A DNA stretch of 64,000 bases from Caenorhabditis elegans (taxonomy: Eukaryota > Nematoda > Chromadorea > Rhabditida > Rhabditidae): contig NC_003279.8 in assembly GCF_000002985.6 (NCBI RefSeq), positions 10,602,001 through 10,666,000 on the forward strand, in the 5' to 3' direction. Positions 34,799 to 46,638 of this stretch are shown here, in pieces; positions within the stretch are counted from its first letter, which is position 1; each line of letters opens with the position of its first letter. A program made the position numbers and the translations under genes. Below the pieces are notes generated by a model. It had not been told where the DNA came from. It worked only from the letters and a program-made list of their open reading frames with translations, and did no database searches.

Positions 34799-36956
34799 CT
34801 ACTGTTTCATGAGCATCTGAGTGACACGTTCCAACACTTTTTCGTTCAATCCTGGAGCAATCTTTCTCTGAAATATATGTTCTCATTTCTAGTCAACAAA
34901 GAAAAACAAACCTGAACTTTATTCTCCGCATCAATCTCCTCCTGAACACTCAAATATTGTCCATTTTTATCACAATAATCGAAAAGTCGATATGGACCAT
35001 CGATTCGAATGTAGTTTGTTCGAGGATTCACAAATCCATCACATTCTACATTTATAGCAATAGTATTGAGTTGTCCAATCGCAAACCAAAAGTTGATTCC
35101 GTCCGAAAGAACTAGTTGAGAAGTGAATGAACGTGTAATATCTGTATATTGAGTGAATCCATGAGTGTGAGCTTGAGCACATAACGTGGTGAACATGCTG
35201 ATGATGGCTTGGGAGCGGGCTCCGTCGTCGAGCATTTGTTCTGAAAAAGAGATAACATTTATGATTTTCAAATGAAACTATGTAATTTGAAATTTGACTT
35301 TTAAACTATCTCACTACAAAAAATTTAAGAGCACGTTGAACTAAAACTTTGAAAAAAAACTAAATTTTTTGGTGATATCCCTCATTTATAGGCTGTGTAG
35401 GGGTTGGAAAACACTCTGGGAGCTTTTTGGAAGTTAACTGAAACTCTTTTCATAACTCGAGAAAATTTTCAGATTTTTTTGAAAAAAAAAATTCCAAGAA
35501 GCTTTTATAATGTTTGCATACCTCTAAACACTCGAAAAAATATATAAACTTTTGCAAAAAATCCAAATATAGAACATTTTTTTAACGCTGTGAAAAATGC
35601 ACTGACAGCAATTTCAGATTGACTTTTTTTTTCTAGTTCAAAGTGCTCCTCTGTTGCTAAATTTTTTGTAGAGAGCTATTTTAAATATGTTCTTCAAAAT
35701 GAGTCTAAAATGAAAGAAAATCAAAAAACGCTTACTAGCTTCCTCACTACTCTCCAACTCATTCTCATTCTCCCATCCCATCCAATGAGCAATTCGTTTT
35801 CTCAGTGGTCTCAATGATTTCACTCCAAGAATACCATAAGTGTGTGATTCTCCAGAATCTGCATGATATCCAGGGCACTGCCACAATGGTTCCTGGTCTG
35901 GCCACAAATTATACACTTTTGGCGAGAACAATGTCTCTTCGAAATTGTAGTTTGTATCGAAAATTGGAAGTTTTGCATCTTCAGAATCGAATGAATGAAG
36001 TGGTGCTGATGGTTCCTTCGAACGAACTTGAGCTGCTAGTTTATCACGATGCACAAAAGCGAGCTCTCCAAGTTTTCTTCGATCATCGCCAATGAATTTC
36101 GGGAAATTGTTGAGCCTTCTCTTAACGTCACGAGTTCCAATTTCTTCTTCATCATACAAAAACATGAAACCACTTCGTACCCAGAAAGCTTCAGATTCAA
36201 CATCATATGCCACACGATGATCTGCCAATCGGGATACATTATGAGCAATTCCACCCATTGCATCATCAATTAAACTTCCAAATAGTTTTTGTGTGTCTTC
36301 ATCAGAAAAGTTGATTCCATCACCGAATTCCATTGATTTTAGAGTGTTCTAAAAAAAATTAAATTAATGATAATATTTTCATGAAATATTCTTACTTGGA
36401 AACTTGTCTGCAAATCAGCTGTCGGAGGTCTTAATCCATGATAAAAATCATCAAGTGACTCATTTTCTACTCTGGTCTTTGTAAGGTATTTATAATAATC
36501 CAAAGTATCAAAATGTGCCGGTGTCGGTGGAATTCCCCAAGCTTTGCGTGTTGCCATCAACGTTGGATGCCAATCTCTACGCCATGTCTTTTCTGCGCGG
36601 GTCCACGGTCGCTCGTACGGTGAGACGAAATCAATTTTCTCTTTAATTGTTGGCATTGAATGGACCATTTCTGCAGTCTTGTAGTAGTCGAAAACGCGAA
36701 CTCCTGCTCCAGATGCATCGCCAGCGTTCACAAATTCCTCTTGGAGCATATGCTTTGGCTCGTGGTGCTGATGTGGCTTTCGATAGTATGGCGGACGATA
36801 TACAGTTGAAGCGTTCGCTGATTTGGCTGGAACATTTTCTGATTTTGGGGTGGTAACTTCGATTTCTTGTGATGATTGTGGTAGATCTGCTCCTGCAGTT
36901 GTTGCCTTTCCACGGCAGACTGTTCTGATCATCAGACTTCGTTTTAACCCGTGCAT
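34799..36956 (-). CDS. mrps-30: MRPS-30, mitochondrial ribosomal protein (mL65/S30 family)
   Basis: A nuclear-encoded mitoribosome component, historically called MRPS30/PDCD9 and placed in the large subunit as mL65. Exons 36956-36396, 36348-35736, 35240-34912 and 34867-34799 give 523 residues. The N-terminus (MHGLKRSLMIRTVCRGKAT) is basic and hydroxyl-rich, as expected for a mitochondrial targeting peptide. Family features include NASTVYRPPYYRKPHQHHE, ERPWTRAEKTWRRDWHPTL and the region DGINFWFAIGQLNTIAIN. A TTTCAG is 10 bases before the ATG, a trans-splice candidate. cdc-26 lies 430-535 bp upstream on the same strand, so an operon is possible. Confidence 0.92.
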
Positions 36957-37386
36957 CTTGCAATTTCTGAAACAGGGCTGGTGAAGAATTAATGAAATAT
37001 TGGAATTTCAAAAAACAAAGAAAGATAGAAAAATCACAGACTATGACAGTAAATGTAGCATTTCAGAAATATTTGTTTCAAATATTGTACAAATTTATTT
37101 AGTTCGAAAAAAGAAGAAAGCACGCTGAGGAAGTTGGAATTGAAAGGGAGATCAGTAGCAGGGCGTGTAAAACTGCGAATTTCAGTATAACAATCCAAGT
37201 TTTTAAAAAATTAAAAATTGATAAATATAGAAATGTATAAAACGGTTCACTTTTAATGAAAAGCTTGAGAAGACCTCTAAAAGTTTTTCTACGTTTCTAA
37301 ATCAATTTTAGATCAAAAAGTGAATTATTATATTGAAATAAGCGGGTTTTGCACGTTTGCCTAAACACAACCCTGACCAGTAGTTG

Positions 37387-38227
37387 TTAGTGTCTGTGAG
37401 ATCGTGTATTTGAAGAAGGTCCTCCAGAAGTTGAAGTAGGATTGCCGGGAGTAGCTGAAAATAAAATATTGACAATATTCCTCCAACAACTCATTGACCA
37501 CCATAGAGATGAGCATTAGGAGATTCGGGAGAGTCAGAGGGTGTTGGAGATTCGTCATTGATTCCTTGCTGTGGTGTATCATAAGCGTTGAAGAGGAGTG
37601 GCGAATCATTGTCACCAGAACGAGAAGCTCGTGGACGTCGACCTACACGAGGTGGCATAACTCTCAACATTTCAGCTGATGAGACAGGGTTGACTGGCGT
37701 CGAAAGTGTTAGAGTTGGAGCAGCGACAGGAGTTCGAGCAGATGTTAAAGTCTGGAAATACGGAGAATAGCCATAAGATAAATATGAAAAAGTGAATAGA
37801 AATAAGTGTTCGAAACACCAACAACACAAAATTATGTCACCTGCACTTCAGTGAATGACATTTCACATCGATTCTAAAAGGTAATGTTTAAAACATTTAA
37901 TTTAAAAAAAAAAATTACCGGTGCAATGGAAGTACGCGTGCACTCTCCCGTACTTGGTCCTGGAACGTCTCTGTTCTCTGAAAAAGCTAGGTTAGGAAAA
38001 ATTAAATAAATCATCATCTCACTTCTATCCGCCGATCTGAGATTTCTCCTAGTTATGCCACGTGGAGGCTCACTCTGATCCATCGGCTCCATTTCGTCAA
38101 TATCCATCATTTCGCATTTTGGCACGATCACAGCTGGAAGTACCCTCTTGTTCAGTTGATCTGTCAGCCATTGGATATCGTCCTCACACAATTCTAATTG
38201 TGTTAATGGACGCCGTAACATTGACAT
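37387..38227 (-). CDS. cdc-26: CDC-26, anaphase-promoting complex subunit
   Basis: CDC26 is a small APC/C subunit that stabilises the TPR subunit APC6/CDC16. Exons 38227-38023, 37977-37919, 37873-37841 and 37751-37491 give 185 residues ending HLYGGQ. The family-defining N-terminus is [18 protein letters not shown], which matches the MLRRxPTxLELxxDDI helix that binds CDC16. The remaining ~165 residues are a disordered-looking Ser/Pro/Thr-rich extension absent from the ~85-residue vertebrate protein. An alternative last exon is possible: a weak donor at the GGTG/GTCAATG site would join the exon after TTTATTTTCAG (37457 downward), giving ...[16 protein letters not shown]... and a stop at 37387-37389. 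The feature end includes that alternative. Confidence 0.9.
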
Positions 38228-38807
38228 ACTGAAAAAGAGTGAGATAAATTATTTAATTTCATAAAAACTGTGAATTGGCGAAAATGTGTATTTTTGGAGA
38301 TTTAATTTTTAAACGGCAAAATCGAACCTATGGCTTAAATATTTCTGTAATTAGCGAAAAAGTAAGGCAAATTCAACAGAAATGACAAAATATACAGATG
38401 GAAGTGTTTTTCCTCACAAAAAATAATTTCAAACAATTTCTCGGCAACGGCAATAAATATATATTGAAAGGTTTCATAAACCTAGATTCTAACAATAATC
38501 AAACCATGATAAAAGAGAAAATATATTATTTTAACCAATTAGAACCGAACCTCCAGCCCCTGCACTAACGAAAGAAGGGTCAGAGACAACAAAAAGAAAC
38601 AACAGGGATATAAGGAAAGTTTAGAAAAGACAGAATTCGAGTAGTCCTCGTAAAAAACCGAGGAGCTGAACAAATAAGAAAGAAAAATAATACTGAAAAC
38701 TGAGAGATGACAGTCTTAATCTCCGTGTTTGCCACATCTCAATTTTCAGAACAGCATCAGATGAAGAAAAAGGAAAAAACATTCAAAACCGGAAGAACTT
38801 GTAAAGC
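38228..38807. other. Spacer between eif-3.E and cdc-26
   Basis: A/T-rich sequence holding the eif-3.E 3' UTR and cdc-26 leader; no exon or repeat that I can support. Confidence 0.5.
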
Positions 38808-40275
38808 CTAAGTCGCCTTGACTTTGTCTTGACGACCTTTTTCCAATTGAAGGGCGATTTGTTGAGCGCGGAGGGTCAATCTCTTCGTGTTTTCCATGAC
38901 TTGCTCGTGGATGCTGACGGATTTGACACCCATCACCACTTGTCCCAACTTGCTGTCAATTTTAGCTCCTTCGATACGATACGTTCTGATCAAGTCAACA
39001 ATCCAGCGTTCAGCTTCCTCTTGGCTCATATTCAATCGTCGTGCTAGCATTTCTATGGTAATGCACTGATGAATGCGGCAGAACATCTCGAAAATGAGAA
39101 GGCGTGCAGACTCGCGGAAATCTCCAAGGACAGCAGTCAGGAAGAAATCATTGGAGAGAACCTCTTCGCACTTTTGAAGCATCTCTTGAGCCTCGTCGAA
39201 ATCATATTTGATGTAGAGACAGGTGAGGAAATCAGTGACGGGATCCTTGTAACTATGGCGTTCCTGTAGAAAAACAAATAATTAATCATATTTTCATATA
39301 GAAAATAGTTAAACTCACGATGTCAATGACCTTCACCAAATCTTTCAAGCTGTTCTTCTGGCGGCTTTTGCTGGTAACAACGGCAACAGCCAGATAGCGG
39401 AGCAAATGTGGCGCCAAAACTTGGATTGCATTCAAATAAGGTTGCTGGTTCAAGAACATTTCGATAATCTCATCACGCCCTTTTGGATAATTGTAGTAGA
39501 CGAAAAGTGCCCAGTGCATAAGCCACGCACGTTGCGTAACAAGTTCCCATTCCGTGTCGAATGGATTAGCATCGATGTAAGCACGAAGTTTCAGCAAATC
39601 GTCACGAGCATGTTCCCATTCTTGGAGCAGAATTTCACTGGCCAACTTTCCGTAAAGAGCGTTCAAATAGTTTGGATCCGCTTGATTGACAAGGTTGCGG
39701 TAGTAGTAAAGGCACACGGATGCGACGGTGTAATTTCCGCATTCGTACATGAACTTGCTGTACTTGAAGAGGGTATCGACCATGTCTACTGTGAACTGCA
39801 AGAATTAAGATTATTTTCGAAACTGCAAAGCAAAAACGTACATTGTGGTTTTGAGTGAGATGCTCCAAAATACGGACATTTCCATCTCTTTCTCTGTTGT
39901 TATCCATCATTTCCTTGACTTCCGGTATTTCCAAAATGGCAACAACGGAGTCCACCTTGCTTTTCAGCTCATCTCTCTCCTTGATAATTTGCTTCTTCTT
40001 AGCCTCAATTGCAGCCGGAATAGGTTTTCCATTGTAGGTCTCTATAACACTATCAATCATATTGGTCTTGGTCAAAAGCTGGCGGTGCATTTCGGTCAGG
40101 GATTTCTCATCGTAAATCTGCAATTATCATTGATATAAATAAATTCAGCTATTTCAGAATCAACAATTTATTGTTTAAATCTTACTCCTCGTGGTTCGAT
40201 GAACTCCAAGAGCGGAATGATCAAATGAAGATCGAGAAAAGGCGCCATGCGCTGAGTCAGGTCGAATGTCGACAT
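38808..40275 (-). CDS. eif-3.E: EIF-3.E, translation initiation factor eIF3 subunit e (Int6)
   Basis: A subunit of the eIF3 complex that brings mRNA and Met-tRNA to the 40S ribosome. Exons 40275-40186, 40117-39842, 39795-39319 and 39263-38808 give 432 residues, the size expected for Int6. The N-terminus [20 protein letters not shown] and the following PLLEFIE are highly conserved in eIF3e. The helical middle leads into a PCI domain (about residues 220-400) with [20 protein letters not shown], the winged-helix part. It ends with the basic helix [28 protein letters not shown] precedes the ATG on the minus strand. The symbol rests on the single nematode copy. Confidence 0.96.
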
Positions 40276-41016
40276 TTTTACCTGTAAAATAAGCGTATTA
40301 GTATAGTAATATGTTCTAATAAAACTCCAATCAATTTTCTTAACGGAAAACATAAATAAAACAAAAACAATGAAATTGCAGAAAGAAAATCGAGAAATTA
40401 GGAGAAATTCGCCGGGAAAGGAGGAAATGATAAACAACGCGCGCTATGGAATATCGGAGTGTCGTTGCTACTGCCTGCCAACACGAGCCACCAGCGAAAT
40501 GAGAACTGCGAGAAGTAGAACTACGAGAAGAATAACCGAAAACTGCAATTTGCGACATTTGAAAAATATTTCGGAGTTTTTTGGTTCTAAAATTTCAGTT
40601 AAAAGTTTTTTAATTTAAAATATTCAAATTGAGAAATTACGAACGAATCATAATGTTCCTGGGATTAGGAAGAGTTACAAGATATTAAGACCCGAGCCCG
40701 TATCGAGACCCACCCCGAAAAACATTGTGTGGCTTTAAAGCAATGCTTAAATATTGTAATTGTGAAATGTCAGTTTAAAATCACATATTAATTTTTCGAG
40801 TGGGTCCCGCAACGATCTCAATAATAGTGTGCCAAATTTTACCGATGTGTCAGAGACACAAGTTTTATGAAATTTCAAATTTTGAAATGCACAGAAAAGC
40901 GAACAGTAAAATTTAGAATGCTTTATTATTAATTTTTGGGAACAGACGAGACCGTAAATTCATGTGGTGTCAGGTTGCCCCATTTCGGTTTGATCAACAT
41001 TAAATTCGGGTATTTG
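40276..41016. repeat. eif-3.E upstream region with dispersed repeats
   Basis: It contains a diverged 'GTATCGAGACCCACC...GGCTTTAAAG' / 'GTGGGTCCCGCAACGATCTC' inverted pair at about 40701-40820. At 40961-40995 it holds a GTGGTGTCAGG-TTGCCCCATTTCGGTTTGATC fragment related to the palindrome at 55160-55280. No complete gene is seen. Confidence 0.55.
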
Positions 41017-41705
41017 ATGTCAGGAGGAATGCCGAATCTACGAAGAATACGATTCAATTCATATGGACCTCAAAACTATGAAGGAGTAATGCATCGAATT
41101 ATTCACAGACCGTGGAATGGAAAGCGAAGACCAAAAGTGTTCAAGTGAGAATATAAATTATTTGTCGTAGAGCTGGCGAGTGGGCTACATGAAGAGCCCT
41201 GATTCTTGAGGGTAGTGTGCCACCCAGTTGAAACAAAACCTGACTATATAGTTTGACTTGTGGGTCTTGGTTACACATATTGTTTCTAAAGATCTTGACA
41301 TACCGTATTTCCTCTATTAGTTCAACAGACTACTTTACTTTGAAAGGTTATATCTCGGTTCATTTCAAAGATATCATAAAACTATTAACTACAAAACGAT
41401 ATAAAAAGAACTACCAAATATTTCATCAGTTAATTATTTTTGAAAACAACCGAGATATAAGCTCTCAACCGTGAACGATGGGGTGCCATACTAATTGAAG
41501 AAATTCTTGCTACCTATCTACTGTAGAGATTAAAGGAAAAAAGCTAAATTATTTTATTTGAAAAATAATAACATTCAGATACAAAATAGACGAATTGGAT
41601 TGTACACTTGGATGGGATATTGAGAGCGACGATGGACAAATTGCAACCGTCAATTTTATCGAAGAATGCCTTGATTTTGTTGTATGGAAAAACGATAACT
41701 ATTAA
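41017..41705 (+). pseudogene. Remnant resembling the C-terminus of an F-box-associated (FBA_2) protein
   Basis: Two blocks splice in phase: 41017-41144 (donor AA|GTGAGA) and 41579-41705 (acceptor ACATTCAG, TAA), together 84 residues. The second block reads LGWDIESDDGQIATVNFIEE and ends FVVWKNDNY; the pattern D-I-x-x-x-D-G-x-x-A-T plus a terminal VW is what I know from the F-box-associated region of nematode FBXB-type proteins. There is no F-box, and upstream sequence is a dispersed repeat, so the 5' part seems lost. It could instead be a short expressed gene starting at ATG 41017. The intron holds a TACCGTATTTCCTCTATTAGT repeat end at about 41304. Confidence 0.45.
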
Positions 41706-42382
41706 TTCAATTTAAGCCAGTTGCTGTTATGTCAGAATACACTGAAATTGACCAAGATATCAAAATAAAAAAGGCAAACAATTTTTAGATCTCAATTTTC
41801 AAATAACCGCTAAAATTTGTTCAAAACTGTTTTGGTAGATTTCCAGCTGCCAAATCTTAACTTTTTGGGTGCAAACAGTTTTTTTTTCAAGTTGGAATGT
41901 TATATTTTGATATTTGGGTCTTTTCGAATTTTTAAAAATGTCCCCCACTAGCACTACTCCATTTTACCCTCTGTTTTATAAATGTATATGTTATTCAATT
42001 ACTCTCAAATTATCATATTATTTATATTTTCATTCTAATCCATGCTTTTTCAAAGACTTCATTTTAAAGAAACCTATAATATTATCGAATCCAGATTATA
42101 GGAATTAGGCATGTTATGAGGTGTGTAACAGGCGCCAGAAAGCAAATAGTTAGTAGCGAACATTTTTATTTCCCGATAAAATGTTAATTAAACATTTTCA
42201 ACAAAGAAAATTTACGGAGAAATCAAGGAAAAATCGAAAAAAAAGTGACCTTTCGTGAAACGTGAAAATGTCTTGATGAACTGATGAATCGAGAAGAAAA
42301 ATCTATTAATCAATATTCATCGAACCAAAATCGACCAATTTCGCAGTATTTTGAATTCATATTTCTCTGGCAAATTGTTGAA

Positions 42383-43572
42383 ATGGCAACGGAAAACAAT
42401 ACAGGTAAGAATTTTATGCAGATTTTCAGAGAAAATAACTAATTTTCAGATGTTTCTGAGAACCAAGAAGAACCTGATGAACTGAGTCCAAAAACGAAAG
42501 CTTTTGCTCCAACACTCGAGAAGGTCTGGAAGCTCAAATTTGAGAAAGTTCTCGGTAATCATTTGGAAATTAATTCCAATTTATAATTCATTAATTTACA
42601 GGTAGTGGCTCCTATTCCCGTGTGGCACGCGCAACTTTCGGAGAGAAAAAGCTCGAAGTTGCAGCGAAAATCATCAACATTACGCCAACTCGTGAAAAAG
42701 AGGACTACATCAAAAAGTTTTTGCCACGTGAAAAAGAGATTGTCAAGCTCTTGAAACACGATAATATTTGTCGTTTGTACGAGATGATTTCATTTCAAGA
42801 TCACATCATCTTCGTCAATGAGTACTGTGCTGGAGGAGATTTGCTCCGTAAAATGAAGGATATCGTGGCAATGAAAGAGGAAGATGCAAAGTTCACATTT
42901 CGTCAACTTATTGCAGCACTTACTGTAAGTTTTATATCAGAAAACTGTTTTTCTTAAATTTATAAATTCAGCATCTGCAATCCTATAACATTGTGCATCG
43001 GGATCTCAAATGCGAAAATATCTTTATGGATAAACATGGAAATGTGAAGCTCGGCGACTTCGGATTCTCGAGAATTCTGAAACCGGGTGAAAAATCTGGA
43101 ACATTCTGTGGATCGCGAGCATATGTGGCTCCAGAAATTTTTCGTGGCAGAGAATATTCTGGAAATGCAGTTGACGTATGGAGTACTGGGGTCATTCTCT
43201 ACATAATGCTGGCTGGATCAATGCCATTTGATGATCGTGACCCAAGGAAAATGATCGAGAGACAGTTGGCACATAAAATTAAGTAGTTTTTTTTTAAAAG
43301 ACAACTCAAGTTAAATTTCTCATTTCAGATTCCCGAAAAGTTGCACATCATCGGTCTTTTCGAAGGCTCTGGTCCTTGAGATTCTCCAGCCACATGCACC
43401 GAACCGTCCGACCTACAAAGCAATTTGTGAATCTGAATGGCTCCGTACTCAACCGTACTACATGAAACCCAATGAGCCACCAAAAGTATTGGCAACTCGA
43501 ATTGTGTCACCTGCAACTCCGATTGTTCCTGTCTCAGGAAAACCGAAAGAAGTCAAGAGACAGCAAGGATGA
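42383..43572 (+). CDS. Ser/Thr protein kinase of the testis-specific (TSSK) type
   Basis: Exons 42383-42404, 42450-42554, 42602-42924, 42972-43282 and 43329-43572 give 334 residues, with the kinase domain covering nearly all of it after about 35 residues. All catalytic elements are visible: glycine loop GSGSYSRV, lysine in VAAKII, catalytic loop HRDLKCENI, DFGFSR, CGSRAYVAPE and DVWSTGVILYIMLAG. The DLKCEN loop, the glycine-rich activation segment and the short C-tail after the kinase domain resemble the TSSK family of CAMK-like kinases, which act in sperm in mammals; TSSK-type kinases in worms are often sperm-enriched. The fifth exon completes the C-lobe (APNRPTYKAICESEWL). The specific gene name is not claimed. 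Confidence 0.92.
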
Positions 43573-44741
43573 ACGGCATGTGAACTTATTGTGACAGTGA
43601 ATAAAGCATTTTAGTAGATTTATTCTTTTAAAACAAGATTGTAGTTTGTCTGTCATAAAGCGATTTCATGCCTTTGCAGTGTATCAAGAAAAGTACACAA
43701 CCTCTTCAATTGAACATTTCCATTCGATATTAATCGGAAACACATTTCAGATACATTTCAGACAGTGGAAGTGACGCAAGGGAGCTGTGCTGAGACTTGT
43801 GTTTAGGCTTACTATTAGGCTTAGGCTTCAGCTTAGAATTCTATTTAGGATTAGGCTTAGACTTAGGCTTAGGCGTAAGTCTAGTAAAAGCATACTTCAA
43901 CATTTTCTAGATGACAATGAAGATGGCCGAACTGCTCACCAAATTGAAAAATTTAGTTGACACTGTAGTAATTATATTAATTTTCATGAAAACGGTTGGA
44001 ATTAGATAACCTCGATTTACTTATAAATTGATTTCATTAGAGGATGACTGAAAAGTCCAAAATTCTAAAAATACTTGTAAAATAGGTATTATTGCAGCTG
44101 GAGGTGAGTTAATTCTTGGTTGTACATACAATAAACAGATGTTTTGTTAAATTAAAATAGGTTACTTATGTATTATTTATATCCCCTTACTTTGCAAAAG
44201 TAATTTTTTAAATGCAATTTTGAGGAGCATTTGTATATTCAGGCTTCGGAAATGACTATTTCTAAGCCTTAAAAAAATGAAAATTAAATTAAATTCAAAA
44301 ATGAGATAATTCCATAAATATAAATTTTAAAAAAAGTTCACGGGAACAATTTGAAAATAGTTGGGGAAAAATTGCCAAAGTTCATTATTTTATTCGTGAC
44401 CCTATATTCTCCCTCGTTTAAGCTGTACTGCCTCGGTTTTTTTCGCAAATTAAATTTATTTCTCGATATCTCCAGTCTGCGATACACAGCTTTTCTTCTT
44501 GAAAAGCTTTTAAAGTGAGTTTTGGCCATAAAGTTTGTAACTTTATCATTAATGTTTTAGAGTTTTGTCTAATCATGATTTTGAGCTGAATTTAAATAGA
44601 AAATTACACTTTTTGAAAGTTTCGAACCGAAAATATGTACATTTCCTTTTTTCAATTTGTTTTTCTTTCTGTTATCCAAATTTTTCGCTTTGATTGAAGG
44701 TTTTTCTTTAGAAATAATTAAATATTTCAGACAACTTCAAT
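43573..44741. other. Kinase-to-F-box spacer
   Basis: The kinase 3' end (AATAAAG near 43601) is followed by the telomere-like block at 43803-43878, annotated separately. The remainder is AT-rich with no supportable gene. Confidence 0.5.
43803..43878. repeat. Interstitial telomere-like TTAGGC repeats
   Basis: Within 76 bp there are about a dozen exact or one-mismatch copies of the nematode telomere unit TTAGGC, for example CTATTAGGCTTAGGCTTCAG and GGATTAGGCTTAGACTTAGG. The array is degenerate, so it is an old interstitial telomeric sequence. Confidence 0.85.
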
Positions 44742-45777
44742 ATGGCAGGCCAAAGCAAGATCATCGTTGGAGGAGTAATCGGCGGAACATCTGAACAAGA
44801 GTAAATTGAATTAAAAGGTTATCGAAAAATAATTTTTTTCAAATTTCAGGCCAAAAGGATTTCTTGATTTACCGGTGGAACTCTACCAAAAAATTATTGG
44901 AAAACTGGATTTACACGAGAGGTGAATTACAAAACAATGAGTATTGAAATAATTATTATGATTTTTTTAGATTTCGCGTACGAAAAAGCAATCAAACTCT
45001 CCGCCAGTTCATTGATCAAATGGATCCTGCAATTTCACAAATCCGTGTGTCCATTTCTGATAGTGACAGTAAAGAAGTGAAGGTCACGTATTTTCATGAA
45101 TTCAAGGAGAAGCGCAAACAGTATGAAGTTCACTATCAGCAAGAATCAAATGACTGTGTCGTATTGAAGAATGCGATGATTGGGTTTCAAGAAGTGTTCG
45201 AGTTATGGCAGAAATGCTAAGCTCGTCGATATATCCGGATGTGAAAAACATTTCTACTTGTGGACTTCCATCTTCTCAAATTGCTCAAATTCTTCCGAGC
45301 TTCCAGGCTGGAAAGCTGGAAAATCTGGATTTATACTATTGTGGAAAACCGACGGCTGAAGATATGGAAACAATTGTCAACTCTGATCAGTGGAAAAATG
45401 CAAAAAATATTAGCGGATTTCGTGGTTTGAGTAATATTCGAATCAAGGATCTCCTTCATTTCTCACTTGTTTGCGTCGATTATGCAACAATTTCGGTGGA
45501 AACAGCTATTGAAATCAAGGATGTTAGTTTGATAAGTCTAGTTTCGCTGAATTTCACTTTAATATTATTTCAGATTTTGTTGACTTCTAGTAACATCAAG
45601 CATGCATATTTCACCTCGAAAAGTGTCTTGGACGTCAATGTTATTCGAGTTTTTGATCCGAAAGCAGCCAAAGTTCATCGAAAAAGGAATCTTTCCAATT
45701 TGGTGCGAAACACGGATTTTGCAGATTTCACATTTTCGAGCAACCAAAAAGTTCTCCGTTTCAAGAAGAAAAATTAA
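44742..45777 (+). pseudogene. F-box / FTH-domain (FBXA-type) gene broken by a frameshift
   Basis: FBXA proteins pair an N-terminal F-box, which recruits SKP1/cullin ubiquitin ligases, with a C-terminal FTH (DUF38) domain. Exons 44742-44800, 44850-44921 and 44971 onward encode the F-box (FLDLPVELYQKIIGKLDL) and continue until FQEVFELWQKC followed by TAA at 45218-45220. The FTH part continues in the next frame directly from the overlapping ATGCTAAGCTCGTCG, with NISTCGLPSSQIAQILPSF and LENLDLYYCGKPT, to a donor after 45522, then exon 45574-45777. A single lost base near 45210-45216 explains the break; no plausible intron spans it. The gene is thus a recent pseudogene, two proteins, or a sequence error. 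I recall an fbxa gene at this place, but the name is not certain. Confidence 0.8.
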
Positions 45778-46112
45778 TTCCCACTACTAGAACTGTCTTG
45801 TGTTTGAATTGTGTATTTTCAAAATGAAGTGATCAGATTTTTTTTTGATTAACTCCTAAGATGGTAATTATCTTGGAGAGTACATGTGTGTTATACATTA
45901 TTTAGGTAAAGATTTGATAATGTTGCAAAGGTGCGCGCCGTTGGAATAAGGTTTTCAGAATAATTTCTGGGCCCTCCGGCCAGTTCGTGACAAAAGTTTC
46001 CACTATCATCTGCATATTTATTTTTTTTGCCCTTCCTTTTGTTTTGTAGACCGATTAGAGTACACAAAACTTGGACGATGGCAGAACCATCTGCCATTTG
46101 GTGAAAAAAGTT

Positions 46113-46485
46113 TTACCCGTTTCTTTCTTCCTGTTCAAAATTGACATTTGTTGTGGTTGGAGGTGATGGTCCACTGTTCGTGAATCCTGGAGTTGTGATG
46201 TCTTGCCGACGTGCCTGCCTTATACCTTCCTGCATCACATTGACCTTTGCAATCTGCTCGGTCCCCCTTGCCATCGAATCATTGATCAGTGACAGCTGCC
46301 TCACCTTATCGGCAATGCTCTCAATTTCAGAGCTCACACAATTTTTCGCGGTCTCCAAATCGGTGACGCTCTTGCGACGTGAGTAGGATCTTGCAATTTG
46401 GCTTGGTGCCGGATTTGGGGGAAATTGGACGAATTTCACTGATAGATTCTTCGGAGCATTCTGAAAAATACAACAAAAGTGCATG
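46113..46485 (-). CDS. Small coiled-coil protein, or alternative last exon of the gene at 46639-48430
   Basis: A coding block begins at acceptor TATTTTTCAG (exon from 46460) and reads NAPKNLSVKFVQFPPNPAPS, then a helical, heptad-like region with DLETAKNCVSSEIESIADKV and RQLSLINDSMARGTEQIAKV, ending FEQEERNG. Two models fit. First, an independent downstream cistron: another TTTTCAG at about 46576 lies 63 bp after the upstream stop, and the in-frame ATG is at 46484. Second, an alternative 3' exon: the donor at 46797 is phase 0 and this block also opens in phase 0. No known domain is recognised. Confidence 0.55.
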
Positions 46486-46638
46486 TTTGGAGACGTGCAA
46501 GGAAATTGGTGAACCCAGAATCTCTACCATCTACCAAGTAGATTATTCAGGTCACTCTGGAAACATTAAAATCTGAAAATCAACTATAGTCAAAAAAAAA
46601 ATTCAGGAAATGATTTATTGGATAAAGTGTTTCTAGTG

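Noticed and set aside
35805-36273. Plus-strand frames inside the mrps-30 exon
   Set aside because: Antisense shadows of a well-supported conserved protein.
40370-40618. An 82-codon plus-strand frame upstream of eif-3.E
   Set aside because: Arg-rich, no splice context, no recognisable domain, and it lies in the probable eif-3.E promoter.
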